DNA from: Chloroflexota bacterium | GTDB lineage: Bacteria > Chloroflexota > Anaerolineae > Anaerolineales > Villigracilaceae | DNA: 32,909 nucleotides | Assembly (NCBI GenBank): GCA_016866195.1 | Contig: VGNF01000004.1 | Span: forward strand, 1-32,909 | Reading direction: 5' to 3' | Shown: positions 15,669 to 23,595 of the stretch, one piece after another | Position numbering within the stretch: position 1 is the stretch's first letter | How the letters are laid out: every line of letters begins with the position of its first letter | Notes under the pieces: generated by a model | Seen by the model: only the letters and a program-made list of their open reading frames with translations | The model's database searches: none | Told to the model about the DNA's origin: nothing | Program-made: the position numbers and the translations under genes

Positions 15669-18074
15669 ATGAACCTCGCCGCCACTTCCGTTCGGTCACT
15701 CGCCTCCTGCTCATTGTGCGGGTTGACCACCCTGCACCCACTCACAAATCTTCGAGGAGATGTTTTTTGCTGTCCTTCGTGCAAAGAGGTCGCGGCATTG
15801 TTGGCAGAAAATCCGCCGGTCGCAAAGGCGCAGACGGAGACTCTTTCCTCTCAGGGTCGAACTCGGACGAGGATCGAAAATCTCACACTTAGGTTGGGAG
15901 ACATGTGGTGCCCGTCATGTGCCTGGCTGGTCAGCGAGCAATTGCGCCGCACCGCCGGAGTAAATACTGCGGAAGTAAGTTTTATCCAACAACAGGCAAA
16001 CTTGACCTTTGATGGGGCCATCACAAATCCACAAAAACTTAAGAAACGAATTCGCTCTTTGGGTTACAAGGCAAGTTTGCCGACGGAAAAACCGCGCGAC
16101 GAGGAGGAATCGTTCTTTACGCGGCTGTTGATCGGTGGCGTGATGGTGCTCCATGACATGATCGTGGGCGGGGGAATCTATATTCGCGAGGCATTGGGCT
16201 GGGCCTCGCCCGAGACGCAATGGCTGGTGGATTTTTTTCAACTAATGATGCTTGTGACAAGCCTGCCTGTGTTGGTTTTGCTTGGTCTGCCGATCCTGCG
16301 TGCCGGCCTTGCGAGCTTGTTGAGAGGCAAGCCAAACATCCATACGCTTATCACGATTGGAACCTTTTCGGCGGTCGGTTTGTCTGTGCGGAATATGATC
16401 GTCGGCTCCGGCGGGCAATACTTCGACACAGCCACCATGCTGATCTTCTTGATTTCGATCGGCCGCTGGCTGGAAATGCAAGCTCATAAATCCTCTTCGA
16501 AAGCGGTGGGGCATCTGCTCGAACAAATTCCCGAACAGGCGACAGTGGTTACACAGGAGGGCGATAAGACCGTTCGCGCCTCGGATTTGCGCCCAGGACA
16601 GCGCGTGCGTGTGCGACCGGGAGAAAAATTCCCCATAGACGGGTTGATCGCGGCTGGAGAAGGGGATGTTGACAAATCTCTTTTGACCGGTGAACCGCGC
16701 CCGGTCACACACCGGGCTGGCGAGGCGGTTCAAGCCGGGACCTTGAACCTGGACGGCAGCTTCGAGGTCATCGCCACCGCTATAGGGGACTCGACCGTCG
16801 CAGGTCAGGTCGGCCGCCTGCTTCATCAGGCTCTGTGGAATCGATCCCCCCTGGAGCGTCTCGCCGATAAATTGTCCGCCTGGATGACTCCCTTCGCTTT
16901 GGTACTCGCGACCATAGCTTTCTTATTCTGGAACAACCAATCCGGATTCGAAAGCGGATTGTTGGTTGCCTTGTCCATTTTATTGATTGCCTGTCCTTGT
17001 GCCCTGGGATTGGCTACACCTTTAACCCTGTGGCTGGCTGTAGGTCGTGCAGCCGATTCAGGCGTCATCATGCGCAGTACGGCCGCGCTGGAGAGGCTGG
17101 CAAAAGTGGAGAAAGTATTCTTCGACAAGACCGGAACCTTAACGAAACTCCCGATGAGGGTGATGGAGGTATATGCAACCTCTCGCGTGGTCCACTCCCT
17201 CCACTCTTCGGAAAACGAGCCGAGGATGATGGAGAAAGCTTTCCTCCAAGTCGTGGCATCTGTGGAGCGCGAGTCGGAGCATCCTCTGGCTAAGGCGATT
17301 GTAGACTACGCCGGAGACATCAAGTTATCGACCACAGAATCATTCAAAGCGCTGCCCGGTATGGGCGTGAAGGCCGTATTGAACGGTGAAGAAATTATCA
17401 TCGGAAACGAGGTGCTTCTTTCGCGCGAGCAGATCCAAATCACGGATCGGATCAAGGATGAGGCTGAAATCTTGAAAAAGGCAGGGCAGATGGTGGTATT
17501 CGCCGGCTGGGGGGGGCAGGTTCAAGGATTGATCGGCCTGGGCGAGACGGTCCGTGAAGAGGCCAGGGATGTTCTCGACCGCCTCCACTCCCGCGGTTTG
17601 AGCCTTGGTGTATTGACCGGGGACGAAACCCACGCAGGCGAGAGATGGCAGGCGACCCTCGGCATACCCGTTTATGCGGGATTAAATCCCAGCGAAAAAA
17701 TGTCCCACCTGACCGACAAGACGGCAATGATCGGCGACGGAATCAATGACGCGCCTTCGCTCGCCGCCTCCACGGTGGGTCTGGCGATGAGTCATGGCAC
17801 GGACGTAGCACGTACGGCGGCAGACATCGTCCTGATGCGCGATGACTTGCGCGTCCTGCCCTGGTTGTTTGATTTGTCCAAGATTACAATGCGGCGCGTC
17901 AAAGAGAACCTCGGCTGGGCATTCATTTACAATATCATCGGTATTGGTTTGGCGATGGCGGGCTTGATGAAACCCGTCTACGCGGCACTTGCCATGGTGA
18001 TGAGCAGCATCTTCGTCACGGCAAACGCAATGCGGATGAATACATATCCCCTGCTGGAAAAGGAAGCTGATTAG
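15669..18074 (+). CDS. P1B-type copper-translocating ATPase, CcoI-like
   Basis: N-terminal CSLCG...CCPSC and MWCPSC metal-binding motifs, CPCALGLATP, DKTGTLTK, GDGINDAPSLA; start at MNLAATS (15669) rather than 15480. Confidence 0.93.
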   Translation: MNLAATSVRSLASCSLCGLTTLHPLTNLRGDVFCCPSCKEVAALLAENPPVAKAQTETLSSQGRTRTRIENLTLRLGDMWCPSCAWLVSEQLRRTAGVNTAEVSFIQQQANLTFDGAITNPQKLKKRIRSLGYKASLPTEKPRDEEESFFTRLLIGGVMVLHDMIVGGGIYIREALGWASPETQWLVDFFQLMMLVTSLPVLVLLGLPILRAGLASLLRGKPNIHTLITIGTFSAVGLSVRNMIVGSGGQYFDTATMLIFLISIGRWLEMQAHKSSSKAVGHLLEQIPEQATVVTQEGDKTVRASDLRPGQRVRVRPGEKFPIDGLIAAGEGDVDKSLLTGEPRPVTHRAGEAVQAGTLNLDGSFEVIATAIGDSTVAGQVGRLLHQALWNRSPLERLADKLSAWMTPFALVLATIAFLFWNNQSGFESGLLVALSILLIACPCALGLATPLTLWLAVGRAADSGVIMRSTAALERLAKVEKVFFDKTGTLTKLPMRVMEVYATSRVVHSLHSSENEPRMMEKAFLQVVASVERESEHPLAKAIVDYAGDIKLSTTESFKALPGMGVKAVLNGEEIIIGNEVLLSREQIQITDRIKDEAEILKKAGQMVVFAGWGGQVQGLIGLGETVREEARDVLDRLHSRGLSLGVLTGDETHAGERWQATLGIPVYAGLNPSEKMSHLTDKTAMIGDGINDAPSLAASTVGLAMSHGTDVARTAADIVLMRDDLRVLPWLFDLSKITMRRVKENLGWAFIYNIIGIGLAMAGLMKPVYAALAMVMSSIFVTANAMRMNTYPLLEKEAD

Positions 18075-18104
18075 AGATAATCCGCACGGAGGGAGAGTTC
18101 CCAT

Positions 18105-18179
18105 ATGGACAAAGCCACATTGGGATATTTCCCCCGCGCCCATTATGACCCACGTAAAGAATTGGATCCCCTGCGATGA
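18105..18179 (+). CDS. 24-aa putative microprotein translationally coupled to the cytochrome b fusion
   Basis: GGAGGGAGAG RBS then ATG; MDKATLGYFPRAHYDPRKELDPLR; stop overlaps next start (ATGA). Confidence 0.5.
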   Translation: MDKATLGYFPRAHYDPRKELDPLR

Positions 18180-20221
18180 CTGCCAGAACATACGCTGAAC
18201 GACGCTTCATGCGCGCCCTCGAAAGAACCTGGGCGCTCATCGAGGGCGTGGTCAACCGCTATTCCAAATCGGATTTCAACCCCCTCCCCCATCTGGGAAC
18301 GTTGACAATACTGTTGCTGGTCGTCTTGATTGTGACGGGCATTTATCTAACAATCTATTACCGCCCCGGCTCTGACGTGGCATTTGCGACCGTTGAAACG
18401 CTCAGTTCAAACTGGTTTGGCCAGTTGATGAGGAGTATCCACCGCTACGCGTCCGACGGGATGATCGTGCTGATCCTCCTGCACTTCATCAAGATGCTGG
18501 TCAGTGACCGATTCTGGGGTCAACGATGGCTGGCATGGACCAGCGGCTGGCTGATGCTCGCCACGACCTGGCTGGTGGGGACGATGGGGTTCTGGCTGAT
18601 CTGGGATCAGCGCGCCCAGTGGATGACCGAGTATATGATGAGAACCGTCGCCGGAGGTTCCGGCCTGACCTACGTCGCAAACGACCTGGCCGCGCGCACA
18701 TTTTCAAACTTTGTGATCATTCTGTTCCTGCACGTCTTTTTACCGCTGATCGGTTTTTTGGGAGTTTATATTCACAGCCTTCGTTTATCGCGGGCGCGTT
18801 GGTGGTCACCTCGCTGGGCGATCGCACAAACCCTGGCCGGTTTGATCATCCTCTCCTTGATCAAGCCCTCCACCTCTAGCGCGCAGGCGGATCTATCGAG
18901 ATTCATATCGAATGTTCCCATGGACGCTTTCTACCTTGGATTCTTGCCTATAATCGATGCCTGGGGAAATCTGATCTTTTGGAGTCTGGCAATTCTGGTC
19001 GGTGGCACGTGTTTTCTCCTTCCATGGATTTTCAAAGGGAAGGACCTCGGGCCGGCGGTGATCACGAACGATAAATGCACCGGCTGCAATATTTGTTTTG
19101 CAGAATGCCCCTTTGACGCGATTCGAATGGCTCCCCGATCGGACGCCACCGGTTTTCAAAAACTGGCTGTGATTATCGAACGCCAGTGTACGGGATGCGG
19201 GATTTGTGTCGGCGCCTGCCCGGAGGATGCGGTTGAATTGGCCGGGGGATTTAATGGAGACCAGCTCTTCAACGCAATCAAGGGGGCGCTTCGACGGGAA
19301 CAGGAGGAAGGTAACGAAGGCACCGTATTGTTTGCCAGTCAAAGGGATCTTTCCCTCGGCGGTTTACCCCCCGCTTGCATCACACACGCCCCAGTCACTA
19401 CTTGTACCTGGAATGGCAGATTCCGACTCGTGACTGCGATTCTACCTACTGCCAGCACGATCAACATTGATTGGATCAAGGTCCTGCCGCAAGAGGGAGC
19501 TCGGGCGATCGTCATTCTTTCTCACCCATATGACGATGGCATTTTCAGGGAGGATTCGCACTGGATTCTCAATCGATTGCACCTCCGTCCCGCGTTGATC
19601 AGCGGGGACCTGCACTGGCTTGAGACAACCCCGGGCGATTCAACGACTGTAACAAACTTTCTGGATGGCCTACACGAATCAGAGCTGAAAGATAGGGAAC
19701 GCTCCCCGACCTTGCCGCCTGTGAAAGGCAGGTATAAATTAATCCCCTCCATTTCCGGAGGTTTGGCGGGCATCTTCTTGATGCTGGCCTTGTTTTCGAT
19801 CGCATTGCCGCTGGACATCCGGTCCGGAATGAAAGATGCCGATGGAAGCGGACTACGGATAGCCGTCGACGCGAAAGGCAAGATCGAAGTCGCGGCCATA
19901 CCGGAAGGATTTACCCTGCCCGAAGGTGCGGATGCCGAGAAAATCTTCGGGGGACAACATTATCCGATGGAAATTATGGTGACGGTGGACGGGAAAGATG
20001 CACTGAAGGAAATCTACCAACCTTCCGGTTTAAGCGGGAATGGAAGGATTTCGGCGCTTGATTTCCTGACCATCGAACCTGGATCGCATGAAATCCTCAT
20101 CAATATAAGAGACGACAACGCGGTATTCCGAACGGTATTCTCCGACAGCGTCACTTTTGAACAGGGGGCGATTCGCGTCCTCGCCTACGATGAAGGGAAG
20201 GATGAATTCATTATGCGATAA
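18176..20221 (+). CDS. Cytochrome b(6)-like / 2x[4Fe-4S] ferredoxin / MvhD-like / extracytoplasmic domain fusion
   Basis: Two His pairs each 14 residues apart (HRYASDGMIVLILLH; HVFLPLIGFLGVYIH), CTGCNICFAECP and CTGCGICVGACP, then an MvhD-like region, TM and C-terminal domain. Confidence 0.88.
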   Translation: MTARTYAERRFMRALERTWALIEGVVNRYSKSDFNPLPHLGTLTILLLVVLIVTGIYLTIYYRPGSDVAFATVETLSSNWFGQLMRSIHRYASDGMIVLILLHFIKMLVSDRFWGQRWLAWTSGWLMLATTWLVGTMGFWLIWDQRAQWMTEYMMRTVAGGSGLTYVANDLAARTFSNFVIILFLHVFLPLIGFLGVYIHSLRLSRARWWSPRWAIAQTLAGLIILSLIKPSTSSAQADLSRFISNVPMDAFYLGFLPIIDAWGNLIFWSLAILVGGTCFLLPWIFKGKDLGPAVITNDKCTGCNICFAECPFDAIRMAPRSDATGFQKLAVIIERQCTGCGICVGACPEDAVELAGGFNGDQLFNAIKGALRREQEEGNEGTVLFASQRDLSLGGLPPACITHAPVTTCTWNGRFRLVTAILPTASTINIDWIKVLPQEGARAIVILSHPYDDGIFREDSHWILNRLHLRPALISGDLHWLETTPGDSTTVTNFLDGLHESELKDRERSPTLPPVKGRYKLIPSISGGLAGIFLMLALFSIALPLDIRSGMKDADGSGLRIAVDAKGKIEVAAIPEGFTLPEGADAEKIFGGQHYPMEIMVTVDGKDALKEIYQPSGLSGNGRISALDFLTIEPGSHEILINIRDDNAVFRTVFSDSVTFEQGAIRVLAYDEGKDEFIMR

Positions 20222-20244
20222 ATCAGATTTGGTCAATGGATTTT

Positions 20245-20733
20245 CTAACTCTTCTGCGGATTTTTTCGGTAAGCCAGATAGAATATTGCCAACAGTGTCA
20301 GCAGGATGACGAATGGGATCCAGGTAAATCTCGCCCGTTCTGCCAGCACCTTGCGGAACGGCGCCTCTACCGAAGGATTGGCCGGATACCATTTTCCATC
20401 GTACTCTGAAGAGCCGTTGACCAATCCATCATAAAATACAAATCCGGTATATGGATAGTAATGCAGTTGGTCGAACGGCTTGTCTTTACTCCCTTCCACG
20501 TAAACTCGGACGATTTCATAACCCTGCCCGGGATCAACGGGCTCGGCAATCTCTCCACTTGAAAAATCCGCGAACGCAAAGAAGTCCCCTGTCAAATCGG
20601 GATTGGTCACATCGATCTCGCCTGTAATGCCTGGCCCTTTGATGGTAATGTAATCAAACCCTCCTCCCGCCAAAGCTTTCACAAAAGGCAGAACAAGGAT
20701 CAGGAACGAGAAGAAATCCGCGGTCTTTTTCAT
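20245..20733 (-). CDS. Hypothetical secreted/membrane protein (signal peptide plus C-terminal TM)
   Basis: 162 aa; hydrophobic N-terminus, TWIPFVILLTLLAIFYLAYRK C-terminal anchor. Confidence 0.65.
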   Translation of the reverse strand: MKKTADFFSFLILVLPFVKALAGGGFDYITIKGPGITGEIDVTNPDLTGDFFAFADFSSGEIAEPVDPGQGYEIVRVYVEGSKDKPFDQLHYYPYTGFVFYDGLVNGSSEYDGKWYPANPSVEAPFRKVLAERARFTWIPFVILLTLLAIFYLAYRKNPQKS

Positions 20734-20774
20734 TGATCACCACAGCCCTGTAATTTTCCAATAATTCTACCTTC

Positions 20775-21332
20775 TTATTCCATCCACACGGTTCGATCCG
20801 CGAAGGACGGACGTGAAACAGACTCCGCCTTTTCCGCCGGATGCCCGATGTATAAGAACCCGGCGATTTTTTGTTCTTCTGCCAATCCAAAGAAGCGCTT
20901 GACTTTTGCATCCCGCGCCCATTCACCGGTTCTCCAAATCGCACTCAAACCTGATGCATGGGCAGCCAAAAGGATATTCTGGCAGGAGGCTGCAGCCGCA
21001 GAGAGGTTTTCCTCCTCAATCACTTTCGATTCAGAGGGCTGATCCACGCCCACTGCGATAATTAAAGGAGCCCGCAACGGTAATTTCTTGGTTTTATCAA
21101 AAGTTTCAGTGGGCAGGTCCGGATTCCTGGCCAGTTGAGACGCTGCCATGGCCTGCCCGAGTCGATTGCGGGCGTTTCCGGTCAGGACGAAGAATCGCCA
21201 CGGTCTGACTTTGTAATGATTGGGCGCCTGATTTCCCGCATCCAGCAATTTCCCGATCAGATCCCGCGGCAATTCCTCCGACCGGACATTCCCGTTGGAA
21301 TGCCGCGTGAAAATGGCTTCAAACAATTCCAT
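20775..21332 (-). CDS. Nitroreductase family protein
   Basis: MELFEAIFTRHSN...APNHYKVRPWRFFVLTG; start chosen at MELF. Confidence 0.85.
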   Translation of the reverse strand: MELFEAIFTRHSNGNVRSEELPRDLIGKLLDAGNQAPNHYKVRPWRFFVLTGNARNRLGQAMAASQLARNPDLPTETFDKTKKLPLRAPLIIAVGVDQPSESKVIEEENLSAAAASCQNILLAAHASGLSAIWRTGEWARDAKVKRFFGLAEEQKIAGFLYIGHPAEKAESVSRPSFADRTVWME

Positions 21333-21384
21333 TTCTACCTCCGCACTTTTGATAAAATAGATCGACCATATCTTACCAGCCATT

Positions 21385-22422
21385 ATGAAAGTATTTTATT
21401 CCGAAACCCACCGCGCTCACAACCCAACCATCGAAATATTCGAAGGCGGTAAGAACGTGCCGTATCTTGAGACTCCGGAGCGCGTGGACCGAATCCTTGC
21501 TTCGCTGCAGGACCTTGCGTGGATTGATCTCACCGAACCGGATGCCTCCAGCTCAATTGGAATTCAAGCGATACACGACAAATCCTACATCACATTTCTG
21601 GAAACCGCATGGCGGGAGTGGATGGAAACCAATCCTGCGGAAACGGATATGACGAAAATCACTCCCCTCCTGCCGGCGACATTCGCACTCCGGAGTCAGT
21701 CAAGCTTGCCCAAAACGATCCTGGGCAAAGCCGGCTATTACATGATGGATTTGAGCGCCTGCCTGGTGGAGGGAACGTACCCGGCAGCCATGAGTGCAGC
21801 GAATTGTGCTGTCAGTGCGGCGCAGGCTACATTCAAGAGTTTGAAGAATTCATTCGCTCTATGCCGTCCACCCGGCCACCATGCTGGGCTGGATTTCGCA
21901 GGTGGATATTGTTTCATCAACAATGCCGCAGCGGCGGCACACTGGTTCTCCGAACGGGGCAGGACCGCCGTATTGGACATCGATTATCACGCCGGCAATG
22001 GGACGCAAGATATATTCTATGATAGAGAGGACGTCCTGACGATCTCGATCCACGCGGATCCGGCGTACGAATATCCGTATTTTGCCGGTTACCCAGAGGA
22101 GATCGGATCTGGACAAGGGCAGAACTACCACAGAAATTTCCCTCTTCCGAAGGGGGTGGACGACAGCCTATACCTGTTCGCGTTGGACAACGCCTTGATT
22201 CGAATTCGCGAGCACCGGCCACAATATCTGGTTGTTTCGCTGGGATTGGATATCTACCGCGGAGACCCCTTAGGGAAATTCAACATTACCCGCTCGGGCA
22301 TCGGAAAGATTGGAAAGCGGATCGCAGATCTGGCCGTTCCCACCTGTGTAATCATGGAAGGTGGATATGCCATATCAGACCTTGGCGATAATTTGATCAC
22401 CTTCCTGGAGAATTTCAAATGA
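21385..22422 (+). CDS. HDAC-family deacetylase, acetylpolyamine amidohydrolase-like
   Basis: LCRPPGHHAGLDFAGGYCFINNAAAAAHW, VLDIDYHAGNGTQDIFY, VSLGLDIYRGDPLG, MEGGYAISDLG. Confidence 0.88.
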   Translation: MKVFYSETHRAHNPTIEIFEGGKNVPYLETPERVDRILASLQDLAWIDLTEPDASSSIGIQAIHDKSYITFLETAWREWMETNPAETDMTKITPLLPATFALRSQSSLPKTILGKAGYYMMDLSACLVEGTYPAAMSAANCAVSAAQATFKSLKNSFALCRPPGHHAGLDFAGGYCFINNAAAAAHWFSERGRTAVLDIDYHAGNGTQDIFYDREDVLTISIHADPAYEYPYFAGYPEEIGSGQGQNYHRNFPLPKGVDDSLYLFALDNALIRIREHRPQYLVVSLGLDIYRGDPLGKFNITRSGIGKIGKRIADLAVPTCVIMEGGYAISDLGDNLITFLENFK

Positions 22423-23192
22423 AGCAAAAGTTTGCAGCGATCCTATTCGCCTTCCTCGTGATCACCTCCTGCGGACCTTCGCCTGAAGTACAAACCGCGA
22501 TGACCGCTACATCCGCCGCTGCCAAAGCCGCTGCCTGGACACCAACCGATACCTCTACACCCACGCACACCGTAACTTCAACCCCCACCATTACGCTCAC
22601 TCCAACCATCACCACCACTTTCACGATTACCCCGACATTTACTCCCGAGCTTCCCAAAGTTACGGTGAACAAACAGGCGCATTGCAGGTACGGACCTCAC
22701 GTGGCCTTTCTCCATGCCGCCGACCTGTATCAGGGCGATGCAGGATACGTCCGCGGAAGGTACGAGTATAGCTCCTGGATGTATGTCAAATTCGATAAGT
22801 TGAAGTATTCCTGCTGGGTGGCACCGTCCGTTGTGGATGTCACTGGCGAGGTCAGCACAGTTCCATATTTCAATTTGGATCTTCTTTCCATCGGCTACAA
22901 CAATTATGGACCGCCGCGCAACGTCACGGCGATCCGTAATGGAGGCGAGGTGACGATCAACTGGGAACAGGTAATCATGCAGGCAGATGACGATCGCGGT
23001 TATCTGATCATCGCTTTTGTCTGCCAGAACGGGGAGTATTTTTGGTGGCCCTTTTCATATCCGGATCAATTCACCACCAGTTACACGGTGCTGGATGAAA
23101 CAGGCTGCCCACTCCCCTCGGAGGGATTGCTTTATACAGTGGAAAAGCATGGTTTTTCGGAGCCGACGGTCATCCCCTGGCCTGCTCCATGA
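22419..23192 (+). CDS. Lipoprotein with Thr/Pro-rich linker and SH3-like domain
   Basis: Lipobox-like VITSCG; TPTDTSTPTHTVTSTPTITLTPT linker; ATGA overlap with the upstream gene. Confidence 0.6.
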   Translation: MKQKFAAILFAFLVITSCGPSPEVQTAMTATSAAAKAAAWTPTDTSTPTHTVTSTPTITLTPTITTTFTITPTFTPELPKVTVNKQAHCRYGPHVAFLHAADLYQGDAGYVRGRYEYSSWMYVKFDKLKYSCWVAPSVVDVTGEVSTVPYFNLDLLSIGYNNYGPPRNVTAIRNGGEVTINWEQVIMQADDDRGYLIIAFVCQNGEYFWWPFSYPDQFTTSYTVLDETGCPLPSEGLLYTVEKHGFSEPTVIPWPAP

Positions 23193-23220
23193 AAAAGGGC
23201 GGACCGCGTATGGCCCGCCC
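23192..23220 (-). terminator. Terminator of the response regulator gene
   Basis: Minus strand GGGCGGGCC...GGTCCGCCC stem followed by TTTTT. Confidence 0.75.
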
Positions 23221-23226
23221 ATTGCA

Positions 23227-23592
23227 TCAAGGAATCACGCCGGCTTTCTTCAACGCCAATTCCAACGCGTCGATCGTGGCGGGTTTGATGAGCATGGCAT
23301 TCGCTCCCCCCTTCATCACCCGATGACGGGTTTCCGGTTGATCATCCGAGGTGATCACAATGACCGGAATTTTCATCAAGCGCGGCTCCCGCCGCAGGAA
23401 CGCCAGGACCTCGGTTCCATCCACCCCGGGCATGTTGATGTCCAAACAAACAAAACGCGGCACAAACGTTCCCAAAACGGAGATCGCAGGGCTCGAGCCG
23501 TACGCGACTCGCGACGGCACGTCCAAGACATCCAGCATTTGCTTGAGCGCATCCGCTGTCTGTCGATTGTCATCTATGATCAAACCATCCAT
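23227..23592 (-). CDS. Single-domain response regulator (CheY-like receiver)
   Basis: LIIDDN, VCLDINMPGVDG, VIVITSDD, LIKPAT. Confidence 0.93.
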   Translation of the reverse strand: MDGLIIDDNRQTADALKQMLDVLDVPSRVAYGSSPAISVLGTFVPRFVCLDINMPGVDGTEVLAFLRREPRLMKIPVIVITSDDQPETRHRVMKGGANAMLIKPATIDALELALKKAGVIP

Positions 23593-23595
23593 GTA

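Noticed and set aside
22540-22650. Low-complexity ACC/CCA-rich repeat as a tandem repeat or CRISPR-like element
   Set aside because: Explained as coding for a Thr/Pro-rich linker of a lipoprotein; no regular repeat-spacer structure
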